Positions 50,690-63,917 of a stretch of 64,000 nt of DNA are shown here, in pieces. Location of the stretch: NCBI RefSeq assembly GCF_048537545.1, contig NZ_CP183218.1; one strand, given 5' to 3'. The notes beneath the pieces are model-generated. The model searched no databases. It had not been told where the DNA came from and worked only from the letters and a program-made list of their open reading frames with translations. The stretch is from Chania fonticola_B (GTDB lineage Bacteria > Pseudomonadota > Gammaproteobacteria > Enterobacterales > Enterobacteriaceae). The number at the start of each line of letters is the position of its first letter. Positions within the stretch are counted from its first letter, which is position 1. The translations under genes and the position numbers were made by a program.

Positions 50690-51394
50690 ATGACTGACAA
50701 CGCCGTACTTCGTCTGCGCCAAGACCGTTTAGACCGCGCCACCCGCCCGTTTCTGGCCAGAGGTAGCCGCGCCGTGCGCTGTCAGGGTTGTTTGCTACCG
50801 CAGCAAAACTGCCTGTGTGCCACCATCAAACCGCAGCAGGCCAACAGCCGCTTTTGCCTGATCATGTTCGGCGCAGAACCGTTGAAACCCAGCAACACCG
50901 GACGCCTGATCGCCGATATCCTGCCTGATACCCTGGCATTTACCTGGTCGCGTACCGAAGTCGATCCGGGCCTGTTAGCAGCCATCAACGATCCTACTCG
51001 TCAACCCTACGTGGTATTCCCTGCCTCTTATGCCGATGCGGATCGCCCGGTGGTTAGCAGCGTGCCCACCGGTGGCAAGCCGCCTTTATTTATCATGCTC
51101 GACGGTACCTGGTCGGAAGCGCGCAAGATGTTCCGTAAAAGCCCCTATCTGAATCAGTTCCCGGTCTTTTCACTGAACGTGTTGGCCTCATCGGACTATT
51201 TGCTACGTGTTGCCAGCCGCCCCGAACAGCACTGTACGGCAGAAGTCGCTGCCGCCCTGCTCCAACAGGCAGGCGATGAACAGGCCGCGACCGGGCTGAG
51301 CCAACATTTCAATTACTTCCGTGAACAGTATCTGGCCGGGAAACCTCACCGCCCAGAGGCACCGGTCACAGCAAATCTGCCACAAAGCGCCTAG
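50690..51394 (+). CDS. yfiP: DTW-domain tRNA aminocarboxypropyltransferase YfiP (TapT)
   Basis: A 234-residue protein of the DTW/YfiP family. It has a zinc-like cysteine cluster (CQGCLLPQQNCLC), the SNTGRLIADILP segment and the DTW signature variant LDGTWSEARKMF. The family transfers the 3-amino-3-carboxypropyl group from SAM to uridine 47 of tRNAs. Position between trxC and patZ is the same as in E. coli. Confidence 0.9.
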   Translation: MTDNAVLRLRQDRLDRATRPFLARGSRAVRCQGCLLPQQNCLCATIKPQQANSRFCLIMFGAEPLKPSNTGRLIADILPDTLAFTWSRTEVDPGLLAAINDPTRQPYVVFPASYADADRPVVSSVPTGGKPPLFIMLDGTWSEARKMFRKSPYLNQFPVFSLNVLASSDYLLRVASRPEQHCTAEVAAALLQQAGDEQAATGLSQHFNYFREQYLAGKPHRPEAPVTANLPQSA

Positions 51395-51449
51395 AATCAG
51401 ACGATAATTTGCCTCTTTCAGGCAAACCGATCAGGAGCAGGAGCCGCAA

Positions 51450-54101
51450 ATGAGCCAGAGAGGGTTAGAAGCGCTATTACGTCCCAAATCAATTGCCGTG
51501 CTCGGCGCTTCGCAACAGCCCGGCCGGGCTGGCTACCTGATGATGCGCAATCTGCTGGCTGGCGGTTTTACCGGCCCGATACTGCCGGTCACGCCTCGCT
51601 ACAAGGCTGTCTGCGGCGTGATGGCCTATCCCGACGTAGCCAGCCTGCCGCTAACCCCCGATCTGGCCGTGCTGTGTACCAATGCCCAGCGTAACCTGGC
51701 ACTGATCGAAGCCCTGGGTGAGCGCGGCTGCAAAACCGCCATCGTACTTTCCTCCCCCGTGGAACAATTCGCCGAGCTGAAGGCCACCGCACAACGTTAC
51801 TCAATGCGCCTGCTGGGGCCAAACAGCCTGGGCTTGCTGGCGCCTTGGCAAGGTATCAACGCCAGCTTTTCGCCGGTCCCCATTCAGAAAGGCAAGCTGG
51901 CGTTTATCTCCCAGTCTGCCGCCGTGGCGAACACCATTCTGGACTGGGCGCAACAACGGGAGGTTGGCTTCTCCTACTTCATCGCGTTAGGGGATAGCCT
52001 GGATATCGACGTCGACGATCTGCTCGACTTCCTGGCCCGTGACAGCAAAACCAGCGCCATTCTGCTGTATCTGGAAAACATCAACGACGCGCGGCGTTTC
52101 CTTTCCGCCTCCCGCAGTGCCTCACGCAATAAGCCGATCCTGGTGATCAAAAGTGGCCGTAGCCAACAGGCGCAGCTACTGCTCAACAGCCAGCAGGGAT
52201 TGGACGCCGCCTACGATGCAGCCATCCAACGCGCCGGTTTGCTGCGTGTACAGGATACTCACGAGCTGTTTTCCGCCGTGGAAACCTTAAGCCATATGCA
52301 CCCGCTGCGCGGTGAGCGGCTAATGATTATCAGCAACGGTGCGGCCCCCGCAGCCATGGCGCTGGACCAATTACTCTCCCGCAACGGTAAGCTGGCAACG
52401 TTGACGGATGAGACTCAGGAGAAGCTGAGCACTGCCCTACCGGAGTTTATCCGGCCAGGAAATCCTATCGATCTGCGTGATGATGCAACCCCCAAGCGCT
52501 ATCTGGCCGCTCTGCAACCGCTGCTCGACAGCCACGACTATGATGCCCTGCTGCTGATCCATGCCCCTAGCGCCGCCTCTCCGGGCACTGAGACCGCCGA
52601 ACGGCTGATCGAGGCCATCCGCCAGCACCCACGTGGGAAACGCATTACGCTGTTAACCAACTGGTGTGGCGAATACTCCTCTCAGGAGGCCCGCCGCCTG
52701 TTTACCGAGGCCGGGATCCCAACCTATCGTACGCCAGAAGGCGCGGTCACCGCGTTTATGCATATGGTGGAATACCGCCGTAACCAGAAGCAACTGAAGG
52801 AAACCCCGGCGCTACCGATTGGGCTTACGGCCAATACCGCTGCCGCGCACCAGTTAATTCATCAAGCGTTGGGCGAAGGGGCTAGCCAGTTGGATACCCA
52901 TGAAGTCCAGCCGATTCTGCAGGCTTACGGCCTCAGCACCCTGCCAACCTGGATTGCCAGTGACAGCGCCGAAGCGGTGCACATTGCCGAACAGATTGGT
53001 TATCCGGTGGCGCTGAAACTGCGCTCTCCGGATATCTCGCATAAATCCGAAGTTCAGGGGGTCATGCTTTATTTACGTACCGCCACCGAGGTGCAGCGGG
53101 CAGCGGAAGCGATCCTCGATCGGGTGAAGCGTACTTATCCGCAGGCGCGCATCCACGGTCTGTTAGTGCAAAGCATGGCCAACCGTGCCGGAGCACAAGA
53201 ATTGCGGATTGCCGTTGAACAGGACGCGACCTTCGGCCCGCTGATAATGCTCGGCGAAGGCGGCATCGAATGGCGCAAGGAAAACCAGGTCGCCGTTGCC
53301 CTGCCGCCGCTGAATATGGCGCTGGCGCGTTATCTGGTGTTGCAGGCGGTGAAAGGAGGCAAAATCCGTGGGCGCAGTGCGCTGCGGCCGCTTGATATCC
53401 CCGGCTTAAGCCGCCTGTTGGTGCAGGTTTCCAACCTGATCCTTGACTGCCCAGAGATCTCACGCCTCGATATTCATCCGGTATTAGCCTCCGGTAGCGA
53501 ATTTACCCTGCTGGACGTTTCCATGCAGTTAACGCCTTTCAGTGGCGATCCACAGGCGCGCCTGGCGATCCGCCCTTATCCCCATGACCTAGAAGAAACC
53601 ATTGAATTAAAAGACGGTTCTCAATGCCTGTTCCGCCCGATCCTGCCGGAGGATGAACCGGCGCTGAAGCACTTTATCGACCGCGTCACCAAAGAAGATC
53701 TCTATTACCGCTACTTTAGTGAGATCAACGAGTTTAGCCACGACGATTTGGCTAACATGACCCAAATCGACTACGATCGAGAAATGGCTTTCGTAGCGGT
53801 ACGCCATGGCGAAGAGATCATCGGCGTGACGCGCGCCCTATCAGATCCGGACAACACCGACGCCGAATTCGCCGTACTGGTACGTTCCGATCTGAAAGGC
53901 CTGGGTCTGGGCCGACAGCTCTTGATGAAAATGATTGGCTATGCGCGTGCGCAAGGCCTGACCCGCCTGACAGGCATTACCATGCCGAATAACCGCGGAA
54001 TGGTCACACTGGCACAAAAGCTGGGGTTCAAGGTCGATGTGCAAATTGACGAAGGGATTGTCAATTTAACCCTGCCGCTACAGGATGGGGCGACGCCGTG
54101 A
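51450..54101 (+). CDS. patZ: Protein lysine acetyltransferase PatZ (YfiQ/Pka)
   Basis: An 883-residue protein. An NDP-forming acyl-CoA synthetase-like region comes first (CoA-binding residues 1-135, SVLGASQQPG type; ligase-like 145-450; ATP-grasp about 485-700). A C-terminal GNAT domain (about 730-880) carries the acetyl-CoA loop RSDLKGLGLGRQLL. It acetylates lysines, including that of acetyl-CoA synthetase, and is regulated by CRP-cAMP in E. coli. CAGGAGCAGGAG precedes the ATG. The length agrees with E. coli PatZ (886). Confidence 0.95.
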   Translation: MSQRGLEALLRPKSIAVLGASQQPGRAGYLMMRNLLAGGFTGPILPVTPRYKAVCGVMAYPDVASLPLTPDLAVLCTNAQRNLALIEALGERGCKTAIVLSSPVEQFAELKATAQRYSMRLLGPNSLGLLAPWQGINASFSPVPIQKGKLAFISQSAAVANTILDWAQQREVGFSYFIALGDSLDIDVDDLLDFLARDSKTSAILLYLENINDARRFLSASRSASRNKPILVIKSGRSQQAQLLLNSQQGLDAAYDAAIQRAGLLRVQDTHELFSAVETLSHMHPLRGERLMIISNGAAPAAMALDQLLSRNGKLATLTDETQEKLSTALPEFIRPGNPIDLRDDATPKRYLAALQPLLDSHDYDALLLIHAPSAASPGTETAERLIEAIRQHPRGKRITLLTNWCGEYSSQEARRLFTEAGIPTYRTPEGAVTAFMHMVEYRRNQKQLKETPALPIGLTANTAAAHQLIHQALGEGASQLDTHEVQPILQAYGLSTLPTWIASDSAEAVHIAEQIGYPVALKLRSPDISHKSEVQGVMLYLRTATEVQRAAEAILDRVKRTYPQARIHGLLVQSMANRAGAQELRIAVEQDATFGPLIMLGEGGIEWRKENQVAVALPPLNMALARYLVLQAVKGGKIRGRSALRPLDIPGLSRLLVQVSNLILDCPEISRLDIHPVLASGSEFTLLDVSMQLTPFSGDPQARLAIRPYPHDLEETIELKDGSQCLFRPILPEDEPALKHFIDRVTKEDLYYRYFSEINEFSHDDLANMTQIDYDREMAFVAVRHGEEIIGVTRALSDPDNTDAEFAVLVRSDLKGLGLGRQLLMKMIGYARAQGLTRLTGITMPNNRGMVTLAQKLGFKVDVQIDEGIVNLTLPLQDGATP

Positions 54102-54254
54102 CCGCTGTCGCAATGTAATACGAATCCACTACTTAACGCCAAAACATACGCACAATCGGGGCAACTAGTGGTATTATCGCCCGATTGTTCGAAGCATTTT
54201 ATTCATGGAAGTGGCGTTCCGGCCATCCAAATATGAGAGAAGAAGCGCACTGTG

Positions 54255-55610
54255 ATGTTGTCAAAATTTAAACGTAGCAAACATCAACAACACCTTGCAC
54301 AACTGCCCAAACTCCCCCAGACGGTTGCTGATGTCCGTACCCTTTTTACGCCGGCTGATTTCCGTGCAACGCTGCTGAAATCGATCGCTAACGCAACAAC
54401 CCGCATTTATCTGGTAGCGCTCTATCTGGAGCATGACGATGCGGGCCGCGATATCCTCAATGCGCTCTATCAAGCCAAGCAGCAGCGCCCTGAGCTGGAG
54501 ATCTGCGTGTTGGTAGACTGGCATCGTGCTCAACGTGGGCGTATCGGTGCGGCAGCGGCCAATACCAATGCCGACTGGTACTGCGCTATGGCTGCACAGC
54601 ACCCGCAGGTTTCGGTGCCGATTTACGGCGTTCCGGTCAATACTCGCGAAGCGCTGGGCGTACTGCATTTGAAGGGCTTTGTCGTTGACGATACAGTGAT
54701 CTACAGCGGTGCCAGTATTAATGATGTCTATCTGCACCAGCATGATAAGTATCGTTACGATCGCTATCAGCTGATCACCAATAATCCGTTGGCGGTGACC
54801 CTGTGCGACTACATCAAACAGCATCTGTTAACCGCCGGTGCCGTGCAGCGCCTTGATCGTGCTGACAGGCCCAAAAGCCTCGAGATCAAAAACGAAATCC
54901 GCCTGTTCCGCTTTGCCCTACGCCGTGCCGCCTATCAATTTCAGGGGAACGCCAGTAATGATGAGCTGGCCGTCACCCCGTTAGTCGGCCTGGGTAAACA
55001 GAGCATTCTGAACAAAACGATCCACCACCTGATGTCCAGCACCGATCAGAAACTGACGCTGTGCACGCCTTACTTCAACCTGCCAGCCTTGCTGGTGCGC
55101 AATATCATTTATCTGCTGCGCCAAGGAAAACAGGTGGAGATCATCGTGGGTGACAAGACGGCCAATGACTTCTACATTCCTGAAGATCAGCCGTTCAAGA
55201 TTATCGGTGCGCTGCCTTATCTCTATGAAATCAACCTGCGCCGCTTCCTGAGCCGCCTGCAACGCTATGTTGATACCGGCCAGCTGATTGTGCGCCTGTG
55301 GAAAGACGGCGATAACAGCTATCACCTCAAAGGGATGTGGGTCGATGACGAGTGGCAGTTGATCACCGGTAACAACCTCAACCCGCGCGCCTGGCGGCTG
55401 GATCTGGAGAACGCCATTCTGTTCCACGATCCCAAGCACGAAATGCAGGAACAACGGCATAAAGAGTTGGAAACGATCCGTACCCATACCACAGTGGTTG
55501 GCCACTATCTCGAATTGCAAAGCATTCAGGAATATCCGGTCAAGGTGCGTAAACTGATCCGTCGTCTGCGTCGGATCCGTATCGATCGCTTGATTAGCCG
55601 TATATTGTAA
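54255..55610 (+). CDS. pssA: CDP-diacylglycerol-serine O-phosphatidyltransferase PssA
   Basis: A 451-residue phospholipase-D-superfamily enzyme with two HKD motifs, HLKGFVVDD with YSGASIND, and YHLKGMWVDD with ITGNNLNPRAW. It ends RRLRRIRIDRLISRIL as in E. coli, a basic amphipathic tail for membrane contact. It makes phosphatidylserine, the precursor of phosphatidylethanolamine. The ATG at 54255 matches the E. coli start; a GTG one codon earlier is the alternative. An intrinsic terminator follows. Confidence 0.96.
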   Translation: MLSKFKRSKHQQHLAQLPKLPQTVADVRTLFTPADFRATLLKSIANATTRIYLVALYLEHDDAGRDILNALYQAKQQRPELEICVLVDWHRAQRGRIGAAAANTNADWYCAMAAQHPQVSVPIYGVPVNTREALGVLHLKGFVVDDTVIYSGASINDVYLHQHDKYRYDRYQLITNNPLAVTLCDYIKQHLLTAGAVQRLDRADRPKSLEIKNEIRLFRFALRRAAYQFQGNASNDELAVTPLVGLGKQSILNKTIHHLMSSTDQKLTLCTPYFNLPALLVRNIIYLLRQGKQVEIIVGDKTANDFYIPEDQPFKIIGALPYLYEINLRRFLSRLQRYVDTGQLIVRLWKDGDNSYHLKGMWVDDEWQLITGNNLNPRAWRLDLENAILFHDPKHEMQEQRHKELETIRTHTTVVGHYLELQSIQEYPVKVRKLIRRLRRIRIDRLISRIL

Positions 55611-55634
55611 ACTCGCTATAATTAACTGCACCAC

Positions 55635-55658
55635 AGCCCGGCAATGCCGGGCTTTTTT
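55635..55658 (+). terminator. Intrinsic terminator after pssA
   Basis: An 8-bp stem (AGCCCGGC with GCCGGGCT) and AAT loop run into a T-tract, 24 bp after the pssA stop and before yfiM. Confidence 0.85.
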
Positions 55659-55686
55659 GTCCATATTGAGACAGGATGTTTTCACT

Positions 55687-56019
55687 ATGCGCCCACTCCG
55701 CCCGTTTATCCTCCTTCCGGTCCTGTTGTTCTCCAGTGGCTGTACCCATATGGTCAATGATAGTTGGACCGGTAAAGACAAGGCTCAGCACTTTGTGGCT
55801 TCCGCTGCATTTGCCGCCGCTGGTGCGGCTTATGGCGATCATCAGAACTGGAATGAGGCACGTAGCCGCAGTTTTGGCCTGCTATTTTCGGTTGGGTTGG
55901 GCGCGGCGAAAGAGCTGTATGACAGCCGCGAAGGCGGTACGGGCTGGAGCTGGAAGGATTTTTCCTGGGATGTGGCAGGGGCTGCGACAGGGTACAGTAT
56001 TTATCATCTGGCGCGTTGA
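55687..56019 (+). CDS. yfiM: Lipoprotein YfiM
   Basis: A 110-residue lipoprotein. A signal with lipobox FSSGC (Cys at about residue 19) is followed by DSWTGKDKAQHFVASAAFAAAG and a GLGAAKELYD/GWSWKDF segment, the pattern of E. coli YfiM. The family resembles the small VanZ-like or DUF2279 lipoproteins, with no known function. The ATG at 55687 begins the signal peptide; an upstream in-frame ATG or GTG would disrupt it. Last gene of the yfiF-yfiM block before the IS and rRNA operon. Confidence 0.85.
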   Translation: MRPLRPFILLPVLLFSSGCTHMVNDSWTGKDKAQHFVASAAFAAAGAAYGDHQNWNEARSRSFGLLFSVGLGAAKELYDSREGGTGWSWKDFSWDVAGAATGYSIYHLAR

Positions 56020-56054
56020 AGCTTGGTAATGACCCCTCACCCTAACCCTCTCCC

Positions 56055-57339
56055 TGTACAGACCGGGGACATGGTAGACAGGTGTTCAAGGACATGGTGA
56101 ACACTTTTTAACATCCTTTACCCATGATGATCGACCTATTTCTCAGGTCGATCATCCCCACTTTCGTGCTGTACCACCATATCTCGTAGTAGCCCTCTCC
56201 CTCACTTTCCTTCAGCCCGACATATTCACCGATAAAGGCCTTGCCCACTTTCAGACCCATCCCTTTCAGGCTTAGTTTTCCACTGACATCCACTTTCCTG
56301 ACCAGGACCCCCTCGTCATACTCGGCTGCCGCCGGATTGCCATTGTATTGTCGCGATGAAGGCTGATAACGGGACGCTGGCACCGCCATTGACAGGGCTT
56401 CGTGTGGGCGTTCCAGGTTGTAGGTATCTCGCCAGGCGTCGAACACCTCCTGCAACTGCGCGGCATGGGTAAACCACCGTCCCTGCAGGAGCTCTGCCTT
56501 CAGGCTGCGGTGGAAGCGCTCCAGCTTACCCTGAGTCTGAGGATGATAAGGCCGAGAGTGACCCACCCGGATACCCTGACGCATCAGCCACAGTTCCAGC
56601 GCGGTCCAACTGCCCGTCGTGTCGCCCCAGGGGGCACCATTATCCATGGTCATTCTCTCCGGCAAGCCATAACGTTCGAACACCGCTATCAACTGTGACT
56701 GCACGGTGACACGTCGCTCGTCCGGGCAGTGCGCCAGACAGAGCGAGAAGCGCGAATGGTCATCCAGCAAGGTCAGCGGATGACAACGCCCTTCGGCGAA
56801 GGAGAAGTGGCCTTTAAAGTCCATCTGCCAGAGTCGGTTCGGGGCGTCATGTTCAAAGCGTCCGACGGTGGGCGCCGGTGACGGACCGCCCGGTAGCAGG
56901 TCATGGCGGCGCATGAGGTTATGCACGGTGCTGGCGGCCGGTAACGTATGCCCCTGCATCTCGAGCCACCGCTTGAGCTTGCGTGCGCCCCACATCGGAT
57001 GGGCCAGGTGTGCAGCGCGGAGATGTTGGACAACGGTGTCAGAGGTTCTGCTGGGGGAATGGTGTGGCACTCGAGAACGTTCGTTCAGACCGGCGCGCCC
57101 ATCAGAGTGCCAGCGATGTAACCACTTGTATGCGGTAGCAGGCGCTATGCCGAACTGACGGCATAGCGCACGGATATTAGCGCCTTCTTGTGAGGCGAAA
57201 AGCACAAACTCGGTACGTAATGACATGGCAGATCTCTCATCCCACGGCATAAGCAACTCCACTCAGAAGTACTCATACCTATGTTGTAAGTGTCTACCAT
57301 GTCCCCGAACAAGTGTTCATGATGTCCCCGGTCTGTACA
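56055..57339 (-). mobile_element. IS481-family insertion sequence, copy 2
   Basis: A 1285-bp element with the same 18-bp terminal inverted repeats as copy 1, in the same orientation, 40,073 bp downstream. It is flanked by the 5-bp direct repeat CTCCC (56050-56054 and 57340-57344), the reverse complement of the copy 1 target. I saw three base differences from copy 1 (at 56118, 56803 and 57191), so the two copies are recent duplicates. Confidence 0.95.
56108..57262 (-). CDS. IS481-family transposase, copy 2
   Basis: A 384-residue DDE transposase, intact, with the same D148, D207 and E248 triad and helix-turn-helix as copy 1. It differs by S154 for P and by K for R three residues from the C-terminus. 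The S154 change lies six residues after the first catalytic Asp, so the copies might differ in activity. Confidence 0.92.
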   Translation of the reverse strand: MELLMPWDERSAMSLRTEFVLFASQEGANIRALCRQFGIAPATAYKWLHRWHSDGRAGLNERSRVPHHSPSRTSDTVVQHLRAAHLAHPMWGARKLKRWLEMQGHTLPAASTVHNLMRRHDLLPGGPSPAPTVGRFEHDAPNRLWQMDFKGHFSFAEGRCHPLTLLDDHSRFSLCLAHCPDERRVTVQSQLIAVFERYGLPERMTMDNGAPWGDTTGSWTALELWLMRQGIRVGHSRPYHPQTQGKLERFHRSLKAELLQGRWFTHAAQLQEVFDAWRDTYNLERPHEALSMAVPASRYQPSSRQYNGNPAAAEYDEGVLVRKVDVSGKLSLKGMGLKVGKAFIGEYVGLKESEGEGYYEIWWYSTKVGMIDLRNRSIIMGKGC

Positions 57340-57580
57340 CTCCCAAAGGGAGAGGGAACCGATCGAGTCCGCTGGTATTCCTCTGAACTTCTTATCTTTC
57401 TGATTACTCATCACTGCCGAAACGGCATGGGTTCATCAAAGGTTCCGACTTGCCGTAGCCGCACTCACTCATCCACGACGCCGGACGGCTCCCTCTCCCT
57501 CACACGGGGGTTCAGTTGTTCTCGGCTGGTACTCTGGGAGAGGGCGGGGGTGAGGGGCATTTCTGTTTTTGCCCCATAGC
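57340..57580. repeat. Repetitive intergenic DNA with CCCTCTCCC/GGGAGAGGG palindromes
   Basis: No gene is seen. GGGAGAGGGAACCGATCGAG follows the IS and is the right half of a palindrome whose left half (CACCCTAACCCTCTCCC) precedes the IS. A second such palindrome runs from CTCCCTCTCCCTCAC (about 57490) to GGGAGAGGGCGGGGGTGAGG (about 57536-57556). Confidence 0.6.
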
Positions 57581-57606
57581 AAAAAGGCCATCCTTGCGGA
57601 TGGCCT
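57581..57606 (-). terminator. rRNA operon terminator
   Basis: On the minus strand, AGGCCATCC-GCAA-GGATGGCCT is followed by TTTTT, 14 bp downstream of the 5S 3' end. It is a typical rrn T1-type terminator. Confidence 0.9.
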
Positions 57607-57619
57607 CTTGGCTTAATTG

Positions 57620-57739
57620 ATGCCTGGCAGTGTCCTACTCTCGCATGGGGAGACCCCACACTACCATCGGCGCTACGGCGTTTCACTTCTGAGTTCGGCA
57701 TGGGGTCAGGTGGGACCACCGCGCTATTGCCGCCAGGCA
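57620..57739 (-). rRNA. rrf: 5S ribosomal RNA
   Basis: A 120-nt gene on the minus strand, starting TGCCTGGCGGC and ending with the complementary TGCCAGGCAT-type end. The internal ACCCCATGCCGAACTCAGAA is the universal loop A/B segment. Ends were set by comparison with the E. coli sequence from memory. Confidence 0.95.
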
Positions 57740-57839
57740 AATTCTGTTTCATTCTTGGCCGTTACTTTCGTAACCACCAGAACCAATCTCGGAACGTCGC
57801 TGAAAATTGTCGTCTACTCTAAAACACCTTTGGTGTTGT

Positions 57840-60747
<2,908 letters not shown>

Positions 60748-60893
60748 TCACAACCCGAAGGTGTTTCTGTAAACAGAGAACACTGTCGTGCTGTTTATTT
60801 GAGAGACTCTATGACAGGTTAATCCTTACCCCAATACATCTACGGAGGGATAAGTTTCAGCTGTCATGTTTCAATTTTCAGCTTGTTCCAGAT

Positions 60894-60905
60894 TGTTAAA
60901 GAGCA
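60894..60905 (-). promoter_or_regulatory. boxA antiterminator in the 16S-23S spacer
   Basis: TGCTCTTTAACA on the minus strand, downstream of tRNA-Ala and upstream of 23S. It is the Nus factor loading site for rRNA antitermination. Confidence 0.8.
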
Positions 60906-60967
60906 AAATACTTCGCAGCATACTGTTGCCAGTACACTCTGAAGTATTATCAAGGACTATATGGATA

Positions 60968-61043
60968 TGGTGGAGCTAAGCGGGATCGAACCGCTGACCT
61001 CCTGCGTGCAAGGCAGGCGCTCTCCCAGCTGAGCTATAGCCCC
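60968..61043 (-). tRNA. tRNA-Ala (anticodon TGC)
   Basis: A 76-nt gene starting GGGGCTATAGCTCAGC with encoded CCA. The anticodon loop is CTTGCAC, giving TGC. It lies in the 16S-23S spacer after tRNA-Ile. Confidence 0.97.
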
Positions 61044-61151
61044 ATACAGTCACTTGCAGAAACCTTTATTTACCACTCGCTCAGGCAAGGCATGCTCACT
61101 GGACGTTTACGGTGTAAACGTATCGCGTGCAACGCAGCACAAGTGCGAATT

Positions 61152-61228
<77 letters not shown>

Positions 61229-61303
61229 ATAAAGGTATTTCTGCTCGTTACTTTTTCATCAGACAATCTGTGTGGACACTGCACGCAACTGCATATCTTT
61301 AGG

Positions 61304-62844
<1,541 letters not shown>

Positions 62845-63010
62845 AAAGCTTGATTTGCTGCAACTCGTGCAGCGATGCTCGAAAATTAACTTTCGTAATC
62901 ATTCATTCGCATGAATGACTGCTTGGTCACTCTTCAAGACTTGATATTTTTTTGCTACCGAAGTAGCTGGATATCGTCTTGTGAGTGCCCACACAGATTG
63001 TCTGATAAAT

Positions 63011-63022
63011 TGTTAAAGAGCA
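63011..63022 (-). promoter_or_regulatory. boxA antiterminator in the rRNA leader
   Basis: TGCTCTTTAACA on the minus strand between P2 and 16S, followed by AATTTATCAGACAATCTGTG, the conserved leader processing stem. Confidence 0.85.
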
Positions 63023-63061
63023 GTGAGTTACGCGCTTTCGCTTGCTAACTCGAGGTGGCGT

Positions 63062-63089
63062 ATATTACGCTTTCCTCTTTCAGAGTCAA
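63062..63089 (-). promoter_or_regulatory. rRNA promoter P2
   Basis: -35 TTGACT (63089-63084), 16-bp spacer and -10 TAATAT (63067-63062) on the minus strand, followed by a GC-rich ACGCCACC discriminator. Confidence 0.8.
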
Positions 63090-63167
63090 CCTTAATTTCA
63101 GGTTTTTTCTCTGCGACCCCCGGAGACTCTGTGAAGTTGTTCACATGTTCCGTGTCGATGGAGGCGC

Positions 63168-63195
63168 ATTATAGGGAGCTGGTTCAGAATGACAA
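63168..63195 (-). promoter_or_regulatory. rRNA promoter P1
   Basis: -35 TTGTCA (63195-63190), 16-bp spacer and -10 TATAAT (63173-63168) on the minus strand, with discriminator GCGCCTCC as in E. coli rrn P1 promoters. The AT-rich AAGAAAAGTGCATATTA upstream looks like an UP element. Confidence 0.85.
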
Positions 63196-63247
63196 GGGAT
63201 AATATGCACTTTTCTTCCGACCGCTCACTATTCATGCATAACGCTGC

Positions 63248-63811
63248 TTAAACCCGCTTTTTAATCGCTGCCGGCAGCTCTTGCAGGCTGTTTAGCACCC
63301 AATCCGCCGCTTTTTCGCCTTCTTCAGTCACTGGCTTGCCGGTGCGTACCAACACTTTAGTGCCTACCCCTGCAGCTGCGGCCGCCTGCATGTCTTCGAT
63401 TTTGTCGCCAACCATATAAGAAGCGGCCAAATCGATGTTCAGTTCTTTCTGCGCCTGCAACAACATGCCCGGCTGCGGTTTGCGGCAATCACAAACCTGG
63501 CGATACTCTTCTATTACTGCTTCAGGATGATGTGGGCAGAAATAGATGCCGTCCAGATCGACGTCGCGGTCAGCCATCGACCAGTCCATCCATTCTGTCA
63601 GACGCATAAACTGGTCTTCGCTGAATTTACCACGGGCAATGCCAGACTGGTTGGTGACCAGCACCAGTGCGAAGCCCATGCTTTTCAGTTCACGGCAGGC
63701 GTCAATCACGCCATCGATAAACTGGAAATCATCTATTTCATGGACGTAGCCATGATCGATATTAATCGTGCCGTCACGATCTAAGAAAATTGCTGGAACG
63801 CGTTGTGTCAC
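63248..63811 (-). CDS. gmhB: D-glycero-beta-D-manno-heptose 1,7-bisphosphate 7-phosphatase GmhB
   Basis: A 187-residue HAD phosphatase. The nucleophile and acid/base aspartates are in FLDRDGTIN, motif II is VTNQSG, and MVGDKIEDM gives the last acidic motif. A zinc loop CPHHPEAV with CDCRKPQPG is typical of GmhB. It acts in ADP-heptose synthesis for LPS core. I chose GTG at 63811 (MTQRVPAIF) because AGGAG lies 8 bases before it; a longer ATG start at 63853 lacks this and adds non-family residues. It lies directly upstream of the rRNA operon, as in E. coli rrnH. Confidence 0.93.
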   Translation of the reverse strand: MTQRVPAIFLDRDGTINIDHGYVHEIDDFQFIDGVIDACRELKSMGFALVLVTNQSGIARGKFSEDQFMRLTEWMDWSMADRDVDLDGIYFCPHHPEAVIEEYRQVCDCRKPQPGMLLQAQKELNIDLAASYMVGDKIEDMQAAAAAGVGTKVLVRTGKPVTEEGEKAADWVLNSLQELPAAIKKRV

Positions 63812-63901
63812 CGGTATGCTCCTGAAAGCCTGAAAACCGCCACAGTATCGCATGTTTTCGCCGAGACTGAGAATGATGAAGAATAGCGTTAACGTTGACT
63901 T

Positions 63902-63917
63902 GGACGTCTAGACGCCT
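63902..63917 (+). promoter_or_regulatory. Tandem MetJ boxes upstream of probable metN
   Basis: GGACGTCT (63902-63909) and AGACGCCT (63910-63917) are adjacent 8-bp matches to the MetJ consensus AGACGTCT (7 of 8 each). In E. coli, metNIQ (methionine ABC transporter) is divergent from gmhB and MetJ-regulated. The window ends with ATG at 63998-64000 after AAGAAG, probably the metN start codon. Confidence 0.72.

Noticed and set aside
15982..57339. Composite transposon bounded by the two IS copies
   Set aside because: The two copies have different target duplications (GGGAG and CTCCC), each with its own matching pair, so they inserted independently; the DNA between them is mostly core genome.
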